64,000 nt of DNA from Photobacterium aquimaris (lineage in GTDB: Bacteria; Pseudomonadota; Gammaproteobacteria; Enterobacterales; Vibrionaceae), in assembly GCF_002954455.1 (NCBI RefSeq), contig NZ_MSCC01000001.1, positions 1,963,332-2,027,331 on the forward strand, given 5' to 3'. The translations under genes and the position numbers were made by a program. Shown here in pieces: positions 1 through 8,394 of the stretch (within the stretch, counting starts at the first letter, position 1; every line of letters starts with the position of its first letter). Under the pieces are notes generated by a model. It had not been told where the DNA came from. It saw only the letters and a list, made by a program, of their open reading frames with translations, and ran no database searches.

Positions 1-416
1 AACACCGACCGATTATTTTACTCAGTCATTCAATGGGCACCGTGATCGCCTATAACGTCCTCCATCAACTCAGCCGTCAAACAACGCCACCACAAATTTG
101 CACTTGGTTTACCTTTGGCTCGCCGCTTGGACTCACTAGCGTCAAAGGCTTTCTGCCCCAAATCACGCAGCAACCGAGCGTGAAAAAGTTAGCCACACCC
201 GATTGCGTTACCGAGCAATGGATCAATGTCAGTGATAAGCGCGATATCGTGTGTATTGATCATGATTTAAGCGATGATTACCTTGCCAACCGCCATCAAA
301 TAAAGCCACAAGATTGCTATATCACCAATGAATATCCCGGCAATGCCCATAAATCTTATGGTTATCTATGGAGCCATGTTATTGCGAAATACGGTACTCC
401 CAAGGTGACCTTATGA
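1..416 (+). CDS. alpha/beta-hydrolase (lipase-like), 5'-truncated by window edge
   Basis: The reading frame is open from the left edge and the true start lies outside the window. The visible part begins HRPIILLSHSMGTVIAYN, an S-H-S-M-G version of the G-x-S-x-G nucleophile elbow, with the serine followed by a helix as in alpha/beta-hydrolases. A later GSPLGL segment and an aspartate-rich stretch (VCIDHDLSDD) fit the family, and a histidine in GNAHKSYGYLW near the C-terminus may complete the triad. The stop overlaps the start of the next gene by four bases (ATGA), so the two are probably translationally coupled. The substrate cannot be told. An internal ATG at 33 is not a credible start because it falls inside the nucleophile motif. 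Confidence 0.7.
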   Translation, partial: HRPIILLSHSMGTVIAYNVLHQLSRQTTPPQICTWFTFGSPLGLTSVKGFLPQITQQPSVKKLATPDCVTEQWINVSDKRDIVCIDHDLSDDYLANRHQIKPQDCYITNEYPGNAHKSYGYLWSHVIAKYGTPKVTL

Positions 417-1021
417 AGGCATTAATTTTATTAGATCCCGGCCATGGCGGTATTATTAACAATGTCTATCAAACTGCTGGCAAACGTTCGCCATTATGGT
501 CCAACGGTAAGCAATTATTTGAAGGTGAATTTAATCGTGCTATCGCCAAAGGTATTAGCCAAGCACTAACCTTATATGGCATTGATAATAAAATTATCGT
601 ACCTGAATTAGAAGATATCAGCCTGCGCTCACGGGTTGATAGGGCTAATTTTTTAGCCCAGCAATATCCGCATCATCGGTGTTTATTAGTATCAATACAT
701 GCCAATGCCGGTGGTGGTAAAGGGGTTGAAATTTTTACCAGCCGCGGCCAAACCGAAAGTGATATTGTCGCCGATCATCTTGCCCATGCTTTCAGCCAAA
801 TATTCCCCAATAAACCCCTGCGCAGCGATTACCGTGATGGTGACAGCGATAAAGAACGTGGCTTTTATATGCTAAGAAAAACCACCATGGCTGCGGTGTT
901 AACCGAGAACTTCTTTATGGATAATGAAATCGAATGCTGCTTGATATTGATGACGCCTAAAGGCCGTCAAAAAATTATTGATTATCATGTGCAAGGAATT
1001 TTGGCGTGGGTGGAGGGGTAA
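413..1021 (+). CDS. N-acetylmuramoyl-L-alanine amidase family protein (Amidase_3)
   Basis: The 202-aa protein carries the zinc-amidase signatures: DPGHGG with His11, a glutamate in EGEFN (about residue 39), SIHAN with His96, and a late TENFFMDN with Glu165 as candidate catalytic residue. These match the Amidase_3 fold that cleaves the bond between N-acetylmuramic acid and L-alanine in peptidoglycan. The ATG at 413 is chosen because the protein then begins directly with the first beta-strand (MKALILLDPGHGG) and overlaps the upstream stop as ATGA. An earlier in-frame ATG at 368 would run far into the hydrolase gene. No signal peptide is visible, unlike AmiA/B/C, so export is unexplained and the true substrate is uncertain. 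Confidence 0.75.
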   Translation: MKALILLDPGHGGIINNVYQTAGKRSPLWSNGKQLFEGEFNRAIAKGISQALTLYGIDNKIIVPELEDISLRSRVDRANFLAQQYPHHRCLLVSIHANAGGGKGVEIFTSRGQTESDIVADHLAHAFSQIFPNKPLRSDYRDGDSDKERGFYMLRKTTMAAVLTENFFMDNEIECCLILMTPKGRQKIIDYHVQGILAWVEG

Positions 1022-1058
1022 GAGCAGAAGTTTCGAGTAGCGAGTAGCGAGGAAGAGC

Positions 1059-1107
1059 AGTATCAAGATAAAAGCATCATCTATTGTGAGGCTTTTTCCT
1101 TGATACT
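1059..1107 (-). terminator. possible terminator hairpin after rmlB copy 1
   Basis: A nine-base outer arm (AGTATCAAG) pairs with CTTGATACT about 30 bases away, and an inner AAAAGC/GCTTTT pair lies inside it. It sits 32 bases beyond the rmlB stop on the minus strand. The U-tract is poor, so it may work only as an RNA end-stabilising hairpin. Confidence 0.4.
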
Positions 1108-1138
1108 TAGGTGGTTCTACTTCACGCTGCTTTTCATA

Positions 1139-2182
1139 TTAATTTTTGTCACACTCTTCCAGCACAGGTTGCCACCACGTGGGATTATTTAAATACCATT
1201 CAACGGTTTTACGTAACCCAGACTCAAAGGTCTCGGCTGGGATCCAACCTAATTCACGAGTAATTTTAGAGGCATCGATAGCATAACGAATATCATGCCC
1301 TGGCCTATCTGCCACATACGTAATGAGATCACTGTAAGCATCAACAGCTTGAGGTTTACGCGGTGCAAGCTCTTCTAATAACTGACAAATTGTCGTAATA
1401 ACCTCGATATTGGTTTTTTCATTAGAGCCACCAATATTATAGGTTGCGCCTGCCTGCCCCTGCGTTAATACACAATATAAAGCGCATGCATGATCATCGA
1501 CAAATAACCAATCACGAACTTGTAAACCATCACCAAAAACAGGCAACGGTTGCCCTGCAAGTGCATTTAAAATTATTCGCGGGATCAGTTTTTCAGGATG
1601 ATGATAAGACCCGTAATTATTAGAGCAATTGGTTACAATAACGGGTAAACCATAGGTTCGCGACCAAGCTCGCACTAAATGATCACTTGACGCTTTAGAA
1701 GCTGAATATGGACTTGAAGGATCATAGGCACTGTTTTCAGTAAACAGTGCCTCACAATGGCCTAAATCACCAAACACTTCATCGGTAGAAATATGATGAA
1801 ATTTAAATGCGGTTTGGCGAGCAGGCTCTAATGACTGCCAATAACTGCGCGCCGCTTCTAATAAAGTATAAGTACCGATAATATTAGTGGTAATAAAGGC
1901 CGCGGGTTCATTAATGGAACGATCAACATGACTTTCCGCTGCTAAGTGCATCACCACATCAGGCTGATAAACGGTGAACAGGCGATCTAACTCATCACGA
2001 TCACAAATATCCACTTGCTCAAAAATATAACGGCAATGTTGTGCCACTGACGCCAATGTGGATAAGTTACCTGCATAAGTTAATTTATCCACATTAATAA
2101 CGCTATCTTGAGTATTATTAATAATATATCGAATAACGGCAGAGCCAATAAAACCAGCTCCGCCCGTCACCATTATTTTCAC
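1139..2182 (-). CDS. rmlB: dTDP-glucose 4,6-dehydratase, copy 1 (RmlB/RffG)
   Basis: This 347-aa short-chain dehydrogenase converts dTDP-glucose to dTDP-4-keto-6-deoxyglucose, the second step towards dTDP-rhamnose and other dTDP-deoxysugars. The N-terminal [11 protein letters not shown] is the Rossmann glycine motif. ISTDEVFGD carries the Thr-Asp-Glu active-site triple, and [10 protein letters not shown] supplies the Tyr-x3-Lys couple. NCSNNYG and [14 protein letters not shown] are family signatures. It starts 24 bases after the wecA stop, so it belongs to a wecA-rmlB operon. A closely related second copy lies at 28493-29551. Its pairing with wecA suggests an RffG-like role, but no other enterobacterial common antigen gene is in the window. 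Confidence 0.92.
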   Translation of the reverse strand: MKIMVTGGAGFIGSAVIRYIINNTQDSVINVDKLTYAGNLSTLASVAQHCRYIFEQVDICDRDELDRLFTVYQPDVVMHLAAESHVDRSINEPAAFITTNIIGTYTLLEAARSYWQSLEPARQTAFKFHHISTDEVFGDLGHCEALFTENSAYDPSSPYSASKASSDHLVRAWSRTYGLPVIVTNCSNNYGSYHHPEKLIPRIILNALAGQPLPVFGDGLQVRDWLFVDDHACALYCVLTQGQAGATYNIGGSNEKTNIEVITTICQLLEELAPRKPQAVDAYSDLITYVADRPGHDIRYAIDASKITRELGWIPAETFESGLRKTVEWYLNNPTWWQPVLEECDKN

Positions 2183-2206
2183 AACATGTATCCTTTGATT
2201 ACTTTT

Positions 2207-3280
2207 TTACGCTTCGTGTACGGTATGAATACCAAAAAAGCGCTTAACGACAGCGGTAATACGCCAAATATAATTGATCATCATAAAGTAACCGCCAAAC
2301 ATCGCCAAGAAAGCAATAAACATGGTTGATTCTTTCACACCTGCCATTTCAGACCAAATACCAATCGCAGCACAATTAATCGCTAATAAACAAATTACCA
2401 CTAATGTCATGCGTGACGACAAACCAATACGCTGACAAATATGGTGCAAATGCTCACGATCGGGCTTAAACGGTGACTGACCTTTGCGAACACGGCGGAT
2501 CATAATTGTTGCCATATCCATTAATGGGATCGCAATTAACCACAATGCGGTTACCGGTTTAAACGCCACAATATCAGCTTCTTGAGTGCCACGCACCAAT
2601 AGCCACACCACAGTAAAGCCGATAAACACGCTGCCAGCATCGCCCATAAAGACTTTAAAGCGACGTCCAAAAGGTAAACCTAGGTTAAGCATAATATACG
2701 GCAGCATTGCCGCAACTAATAAACCACAAAATAAGGCTAATTCGTGATTACCATTTAAATAAAACACATACCCCATTGCGGTAAATGTCACCGAGGCGAG
2801 TCCTCCCAGCAAACCATCAATACCATCAACCATATTAAACGCATTGATAGCACCAATAAACGCCACCACAGTGACGACGCCACCGATAAAAGGTGATAGC
2901 TGCAATGTTTCACTGCCCATTAAGTAACCGAGGTTATCTAATGAATGGCCACCAATACTGATGATCGCCAACGCGATCCCTGCTTGGACTACTAAGCGGA
3001 TCTTAAAACTAATATCGAGATAATCATCAATCACCCCGACAGCTAATAAAATTAAACCACAGCCGAGATAGAGTAAAAGGGTTAAATCAACAGGTAAAAA
3101 CAATAACGCGGCAATAGCAAAAGCAAAAAAGACCGAGATACCTCCAACTAGTGGTATCACGCCCTGATGGTGTTTTCGAGCATTGGGCTTATCAACCAAA
3201 CCCACTTTTTTTGCGATGTTGCGCATCATAAATAAGCTTATAAATGACAGCACAAATACAACGATATATGAGTATTCCAT
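2207..3280 (-). CDS. wecA: undecaprenyl-phosphate GlcNAc-1-phosphate transferase WecA
   Basis: The 357-aa polytopic membrane protein fits WecA (E. coli about 367 aa). It transfers GlcNAc-1-phosphate from UDP-GlcNAc to undecaprenyl phosphate on the inner leaflet, starting O-antigen or common-antigen synthesis. Visible signatures are KPNARKHHQGVIPLVGG near the N-terminus, the Asp-rich VIDDYLD, NAFNMVDGIDGL (Mg2+/nucleotide site) and VFMGDAGS. HLHHI near the C-terminus is the typical His motif of the family. It is the first gene of the wecA-rmlB pair. It is one of three unrelated initiating glycan transferases in the window. Confidence 0.93.
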   Translation of the reverse strand: MEYSYIVVFVLSFISLFMMRNIAKKVGLVDKPNARKHHQGVIPLVGGISVFFAFAIAALLFLPVDLTLLLYLGCGLILLAVGVIDDYLDISFKIRLVVQAGIALAIISIGGHSLDNLGYLMGSETLQLSPFIGGVVTVVAFIGAINAFNMVDGIDGLLGGLASVTFTAMGYVFYLNGNHELALFCGLLVAAMLPYIMLNLGLPFGRRFKVFMGDAGSVFIGFTVVWLLVRGTQEADIVAFKPVTALWLIAIPLMDMATIMIRRVRKGQSPFKPDREHLHHICQRIGLSSRMTLVVICLLAINCAAIGIWSEMAGVKESTMFIAFLAMFGGYFMMINYIWRITAVVKRFFGIHTVHEA

Positions 3281-3699
3281 AATTAAATATGTACCTGTAA
3301 TCCAAAAAATAGTTCGTTATCAATTACAACCAGAATATTCATCACAATGATAATCTGATAATTAACCTTCAAACGAAACCTACAGCCACAATATTACAAA
3401 GCAATTAATTGCTAAAGGAATAAACACCCAAAACAAAACAAACCAGAATATTTAAGATAAATTAATCATAATAAATAATAAACCCACTCAAAAAAAACCA
3501 ACAATAATATTAATATCAACCACTTAAAAAAACACAACACAGCAAAAAAACAACAATATATAAAACAGTTAAATAACAGAATATATATTCACAAAACCAA
3601 TATCATTACTCAAAGATATTTATTCAATAGATCAATAAATTACTTGCATATATTCACCAGCAATAACATCAAATACAGCCATAAAAAAAACAATAAAAA
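3281..3699. other. AT-rich intergenic region upstream of wecA
   Basis: About 420 bases of very AT-rich DNA with long A-runs separate the wecA start from the terminator of the small gene at 3810-3944. I see no coding signal, RNA gene or clear promoter here. The wecA promoter should lie in it, reading left. Confidence 0.4.
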
Positions 3700-3737
3700 A
3701 AGCCACAACCATTCATAAAGAATATTAGTTGTGGCTT
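3700..3737 (-). terminator. rho-independent terminator of the 44-aa gene
   Basis: On the minus strand a nine-base stem AGCCACAAC/GTTGTGGCT with an 18-base loop is followed by seven T residues. It lies about 70 bases after the stop of the small gene at 3810-3944, supporting that this gene is transcribed as a separate unit. Confidence 0.75.
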
Positions 3738-3809
3738 AATTATTATATATTTGAGTACAACGCTAATTATTATTTTGCTTTTACAATTGAAAAAATCTAA
3801 ACATAGCGA

Positions 3810-3944
3810 TTATTTTTTGATTTTTAGAGACTCGGTAGTGTAGTCATATTCACCAAGGCGATCTTCACGACGCATTTGTTTTGCCTGCTTATCGTACTCA
3901 TCAAGTTTGCTTAACCACGCCTTAAACTTCTTCAATAGTTGCAT
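3810..3944 (-). CDS. small charged protein, 44 aa, unknown function
   Basis: A 44-codon frame starts MQLLKKFKAW and continues through RREDRLGEYDYTT to a lysine-rich end. GAG in TAAGAGTGAAATAGT may serve as a ribosome-binding site before the ATG, and a good terminator follows at 3700-3737. The composition (many Lys, Arg, Asp, Glu, with amphipathic Leu, Phe and Trp near the N-terminus) reads like a genuine small soluble protein. I do not recognise the family. Small genes of this type are often missed by gene finders. The independent transcription unit is the main support. Confidence 0.55.
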   Translation of the reverse strand: MQLLKKFKAWLSKLDEYDKQAKQMRREDRLGEYDYTTESLKIKK

Positions 3945-4605
3945 ACTATTTCACTCTTAAATATATAAATATGTTGAACAGTTCCCCCTGTTCTATTTGG
4001 TAAGTATATGCAGAGCATTAACTGCAATCCATCAAAAGAATACATTTAGAGTATATTTGTGATAAAAAACATAAAAGCCAAAAATATGACGGTAGTAGCA
4101 ACCAGATCGTATAAATTACTCTTATATTAAGCGCTTTGATGCTTATGTTATGGGTCAAAAAAGGGACGGAGGGAAGTTCACGAGGACCAAGTTTTTAGGT
4201 GCGAGGAAGAGCTAAATCACGAGCCCCCTCCATCATTATATACAGTGAATGCCAAACCCAACCTCAACATTCCCTGCAGTGAGTGTCAAACTCGAACCCA
4301 CCCCAGCTATATGAAATAAAAGAAAGACCGATATAAATAAAAAAGCACTTAAAGCTTTTGCTTATCCCTTGAAATATCACCTCTAACGCTTACAAGTACT
4401 AATATGCAACCAGAACTCATAAAACCGAGATTGTGACGAAAAAATCTTTAATTATTACGTAAGGGAATGATTATTTTGATCAACATCTAAAAACATAATT
4501 ATTCATATTGACGATTATACCCAGCCAAAATATAAGCTTTCATTATATTAACTAGTTGATGTATTGATACCTTACTCTATTGCTTGATAACAAAAGACAA
4601 CACTT
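3945..4605. other. intergenic region with a degenerate repeat copy
   Basis: No gene was recognised in these 661 bases. The part from 4140 to 4320 differs from its AT-rich surroundings and holds a degraded, inverted copy of the dispersed hairpin repeat described at 51449, 53984 and 57731. The remainder is featureless AT-rich DNA. Confidence 0.4.
4233..4290 (-). repeat. dispersed intergenic repeat, degraded inverted copy
   Basis: The segment contains ACAGTGAATGCC and CATTCCCTGCAGTGAGTG, the reverse complement of the GGCATTCACTGTAGGGAATG unit seen at 32239, 54191 and 57921. It lacks the full partner arm, so it is a decayed copy in opposite orientation. Confidence 0.5.
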
Positions 4606-4914
4606 ATGAAATTTATTAAAAATATACTATCAAGGCTAAATAACAAAAAACGCAATGAAGCAACATTTCTTGAGTACTCATGGGATGACGTTCTCAATAT
4701 GCCACCAGAAACGGTAATTACCGTTAAGTGGAACTCTGAAAGTAGCGACGCAGCGCCTGAATTAAAAACCGCAGGTGAAGTGCAAGCAATGGTAAAAGAA
4801 TATATTGATAATCAAAAACCTGACTACCGAAGCTTTGCAACCTGCTACCACAAAGATAGTTTTACGCTGCTATCGCTATATCATAAAGACACGAAGTCGC
4901 TGTTATCAAAGTAA
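4606..4914 (+). CDS. hypothetical protein, 102 aa
   Basis: The frame starts MKFIKNILSRLNNKK and encodes a soluble-looking, mixed alpha/beta protein with a Lys/Asn-rich N-terminus. A central hydrophilic part follows (WNSESSDAAPEL), then KEYIDNQKPDYRSF. No signal peptide or membrane segment is seen. The Shine-Dalgarno match is weak. I do not recognise the family. It stands alone between long AT-rich spacers, which suggests accessory DNA. Codon composition looks protein-like, but there is no contextual support for a function. Confidence 0.5.
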   Translation: MKFIKNILSRLNNKKRNEATFLEYSWDDVLNMPPETVITVKWNSESSDAAPELKTAGEVQAMVKEYIDNQKPDYRSFATCYHKDSFTLLSLYHKDTKSLLSK

Positions 4915-5499
4915 ATAAAAAGACATCAATATGCTAAGTCTATTGTTAATCAGTAGGCTTGATTGATGATTAAACCTAAATATGATTCCGTTACTGATAA
5001 ATACTTTATTACCATTAAGTAATCACTGACTCACTGTTTTCATTGGAATTCAGGAGAATTGATGACAGATACCCTTTAATTGTAACACTGCCCTAAATGA
5101 CAATGCGCATAGTTAAGATGACTTTATCCTTTCATTTACAATAGCTTAAGCTATTCCTCCCAATAATCCCCTCGCCTAGATTGCCTTTAAAAACAACCAA
5201 TAACAACAAAATCAAAACCTTACAGTGACAGTTTTTCTTCAAAAACAAGCAAAATGAGACAATTTGAATGACACAGCTGTGTCTAAAAATGGGCAGTCAT
5301 ACCAATAGAGCAGTCAAAAAGCCTGAGCAAAAAGCATGAATAGATTCACTATTAAGGGTCGACGGTTGCCTCTTTGTATTCCTCACTCTCACTTTCGTCA
5401 CCTTCACAAAAATACACCTGCTCATTTATTGATCAAATAGCTGTGTTGATATACAGTATTTTTAGTGCGCATAATCTGCACTTTCACGAAGGGGACATC
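4915..5499. other. intergenic region, nothing recognised
   Basis: About 585 AT-rich bases between two small plus-strand genes. I see no RNA gene, no strong terminator and no repeat match. The promoter of the ParS-like gene should lie at the right end. Confidence 0.35.
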
Positions 5500-5793
5500 A
5501 TGAATACCAAGATAGTCATAGCAACAACACTCTTAAGACGTTGGGGAATAGAAGCATCTAAAGTTAAGCAGGTATTAGCTAAGGACGATCACCAACTCGA
5601 TGAGCGGATCAACATCATCGTAAAGATTCATAAGCTAGTTTACAAAAAACTAGGAAATTCCAAGGCTATTAAGGCGTTTATGGCAGAGCCTAATCACGAA
5701 GCAGAGTGGAATGGACGCCAACCGCGATTAATGATTGCATCCGGTAGTATTGATGATTTACGTGATGTCTTGAGTTTCGTTGAACCTAAGTAA
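5500..5793 (+). CDS. ParS/MbcA/Xre-type antitoxin-like protein (DUF2384-like), solitary
   Basis: The 97-aa product has the layout of the toxin-binding C-terminal domain of Xre/ParS/MbcA antitoxins. A helical segment ERINIIVKIHKLVYKKLGN is followed by a KAFMAEPNHE stretch (family pattern: W/F-L-x2-P-N), then QPRLMIASGSIDDLRDVL, the usual P-x2-L-(x)-S-G region before the last helix. The ATG at 5500 is preceded by GAAGGGGAC, a good ribosome-binding site; upstream in-frame starts lack one. No RES-domain toxin gene is found next to it on either side. It is therefore a solitary antitoxin-like gene, perhaps a remnant or an anti-addiction gene. The assignment rests on motif similarity by eye. Confidence 0.55.
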   Translation: MNTKIVIATTLLRRWGIEASKVKQVLAKDDHQLDERINIIVKIHKLVYKKLGNSKAIKAFMAEPNHEAEWNGRQPRLMIASGSIDDLRDVLSFVEPK

Positions 5794-6282
5794 CTAAAAA
5801 AGTTCGTCAGGCTAGCACTCAAGCCAACAATAATATTATCGTTATCCGCAGCCCTGTATTAAAAAGAAAGAAAAAAATAATTAAGCAGGCGAAATTCGCT
5901 TCCTTAAATTAAAAACCACCGATATTTTTGCCTCATACTGATGACAACTACTGAATATAGGCAAATATAGTGATGAATAAAGACAAACTTCACCCTGACA
6001 ATTAAACCCAAATATAGGTAGAAAACGTAACGAACAAAAAATATTTAATTATCCCAATAAGCATGAGGAAAGCCTATATAGAATATATATCTGTTAAATA
6101 TCACGGTTATTGGGCCTCATTAATTAATAAAGCATTATTTATCTAACCTAAAAAATGACTTTATTTAATTATCATTGTGAGCCAACTCGTAAATTTAAAT
6201 AATTAGCGGTTTAATCATTAATTAATTTAATTATCATAATAATAAATCCATATGGTACACATAAATGACTGAAGGTGATTAG
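5794..6282. other. AT-rich intergenic region before the recombinase module
   Basis: Nearly 490 bases of AT-rich DNA without a recognisable gene. If the recombinase module is a mobile element, one of its ends may lie here, but I found no direct repeat shared with the sequence after the integrase at 13959-14057. Confidence 0.35.
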
Positions 6283-6690
6283 ATGATAAAGCACAAGACT
6301 ATACCTACATCGCAAGCGCAACTGACACATCACCCTCTCATTCAACGACTCTGTGAAGATGATACTATTGATATGTCTAATAATGATAACTTACTCACAC
6401 TATCTCAAGAAGATATTCAATATCAATTGAATGCCATGGTATTGCCTGTCATTAAAAATGACACCGTAGAAAATGCCTATTATTTATTATCACCAGCACC
6501 GCTTTATTTTATGTTATTAAAAAATAACACTCGGAATAATAACATTAGGCTCGGTATTTATCCTCACGATGAAGCTGAAGCAGTGATCAAAAATCATCTT
6601 TTTATTACTCCAACATTACAATACCGCACCTCAAAAAATATTTTAGCTTGTCTTCGTGCTCGTTATAATAATGCAAAAAACACAATTTGA
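6283..6690 (+). CDS. hypothetical protein, 135 aa, first gene of the recombinase module
   Basis: The ATG is preceded by GAAGGTGAT, a good ribosome-binding site. The protein is soluble and lacks a signal peptide. It has a hydrophobic core (YQLNAMVLPVIKND, AYYLLSPAPLYFMLL) and a basic C-terminus with Arg/Lys and RARYNNAK. I do not recognise it. It ends in TGA, and the next long frame continues in exactly the same register after that stop without a good start codon of its own. The two could therefore be one interrupted gene, or two coupled genes with a rare start. Its position in front of two recombinase genes suggests a recombination accessory or DNA-binding role, which is inference. Confidence 0.55.
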   Translation: MIKHKTIPTSQAQLTHHPLIQRLCEDDTIDMSNNDNLLTLSQEDIQYQLNAMVLPVIKNDTVENAYYLLSPAPLYFMLLKNNTRNNNIRLGIYPHDEAEAVIKNHLFITPTLQYRTSKNILACLRARYNNAKNTI

Positions 6691-6714
6691 TCCTTAACTA
6701 TAATATCAAATTTC

Positions 6715-8394
6715 TTGCCCATATTACTAACGTCTGTGTTTCTGCATTTAGATCTAAATGAGGTTAATACTTTGAGTTTTCTATCGGCCATAAAAAAAAC
6801 AAATCGATATAAAAATTCTGGTGGTGTTTATCCTTCAGCTTTAAATATTACGCATACATTAATCGCTATTATTTTCTCTATTAATAAAAAAGCACCGTCA
6901 CCTAAAATAGCGAATAAATTAATGTTAATGTTCTTTTATTTATGGTTTACAGATCAATTAAAAAATATTCGTCGTATCAGTGATATTCCCAATGTAATGA
7001 AAGTGAGTGGAGCAAAAGCTGCTGCTCCTCATACTTTTCGTATTTCCCGTTCTAGCAGTATGTCTTGGGCAGAATATAGCCTCACTTATCAACATAATAA
7101 TAAGACTTATTTATGGCAACCTGTCCCCGACTATATCAATCACTTCTTTACGCGACAGCTTCAAGACAAGATGAGTTATGAGACGGCTTTACTCAATAGC
7201 AAAGAGAAAGCCTTGTTATTTACAATCTTACAAAAACCATGGCTAGCCCCTGCGCCAATAAAAAAACGAACAAAATCAAGAAAACCACAATTTTATCGCT
7301 ACTTTTCTGCTTTTATCGCGTTAGATCCTCAAGTGTTTGTCATTGCTAAATATATTTTTATTGGAGAAAGTGCCCTTCATCATAAGAATGCTCACAGGTA
7401 TCAAATGGCAAATAGTGATCATATCCGTTACTCAATATTTATGTCTCAAAGTCGAGCTTTAAAACGTCTTTCAAAAATACTCAATGATCAAGCATACATA
7501 CTTTATTTTGATGTGAGTGGAGAGAAACAACCCTTATTCCAACAACAGGATTTTGGTTTTATTTCAAAAGAAAATCATCAACCTATCATTAAATCATTAA
7601 TTAAAGAAATGCATGGCAATCGATGGCAACATAAAGAGCTCGCGCCTATTACTATCGGCTCTAAACGTTCACTGCCGATCAATGATATTCGATTATTTTT
7701 TAAGTCTATTGGTAGCGATATCGATAATATGGCTCAACAACCTAATATCACGACTAAGCAGTTAAAGGCGCTGTATACACTTTTAACCTATCAAGTCGCG
7801 GCTGAGTTTTTGATCTTGACGGGTTGTCGTCCGACCCATTCTATCAGTGTTGAACTCAACCGTTGCTTTAATCTATCGAGTGTATTGATATCAGATAAAG
7901 GTAAATTTCGTACTCTCTTCATCTGCGAACATTTAAGAGAGCGGATCACACATTATCAAACTATCCAGCATATATTACTTAATCGATTAGGCATAACAAC
8001 AACACCGTCTGCGCTATGGTTCATCATTGATGAAAACAATCAAGCAACAGCTCTCAATGCCAAACTCATGAATCAGTTTATTCAACAATACTGGTCGAAT
8101 AATGCCATCACTCCCAAGAGTGAAATTGTCTCGTATCGCTTTCGCCATACCTTTGCCCAGACAGCACACAACCATCAAGAGCCACAATTGACTTCACAGC
8201 AAATTGATAAGCTGATGGGCCATTCAAACCTCGGGGAGCATTACGGTAATGATCAATTATTGCCTGTACATAAACAGACACTATTGCGCTTTCTTCATCA
8301 ATTACCCGAAATTTTTGGTCTCACTAATTACCGACAAAGCTATTCGTTATTTGAATGCATGCTTAAGGGAGTAAAAACCAATGACACTCTCTAA
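6715..8394 (+). CDS. tyrosine-recombinase-like protein, about 559 aa, degenerate active site
   Basis: The C-terminal third resembles a tyrosine recombinase catalytic domain. LTGCRP has the box I arginine (R372). YRFRHTFAQ resembles box II with R477, but a tyrosine (Y474) stands where the catalytic histidine is expected. KLMGHSNLGEHYG offers H503 and a nucleophile candidate Y510, at a shorter spacing than usual. The long N-terminal part, rich in aromatic and basic residues, is of unknown fold. The only start near the front is a TTG at 6715, and the frame is open back to the stop of the preceding gene, so the N-terminus is uncertain. It overlaps the next recombinase gene by 14 bases. It may be an inactive or divergent partner subunit of that protein. 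Confidence 0.65.
   Translation: MPILLTSVFLHLDLNEVNTLSFLSAIKKTNRYKNSGGVYPSALNITHTLIAIIFSINKKAPSPKIANKLMLMFFYLWFTDQLKNIRRISDIPNVMKVSGAKAAAPHTFRISRSSSMSWAEYSLTYQHNNKTYLWQPVPDYINHFFTRQLQDKMSYETALLNSKEKALLFTILQKPWLAPAPIKKRTKSRKPQFYRYFSAFIALDPQVFVIAKYIFIGESALHHKNAHRYQMANSDHIRYSIFMSQSRALKRLSKILNDQAYILYFDVSGEKQPLFQQQDFGFISKENHQPIIKSLIKEMHGNRWQHKELAPITIGSKRSLPINDIRLFFKSIGSDIDNMAQQPNITTKQLKALYTLLTYQVAAEFLILTGCRPTHSISVELNRCFNLSSVLISDKGKFRTLFICEHLRERITHYQTIQHILLNRLGITTTPSALWFIIDENNQATALNAKLMNQFIQQYWSNNAITPKSEIVSYRFRHTFAQTAHNHQEPQLTSQQIDKLMGHSNLGEHYGNDQLLPVHKQTLLRFLHQLPEIFGLTNYRQSYSLFECMLKGVKTNDTL

Noticed and set aside
4081..4100. GACGGTAGTAGC as a third ops element
   Set aside because: The first half differs from GGCGGTAG, there is no JUMPStart context, and no operon starts behind it.
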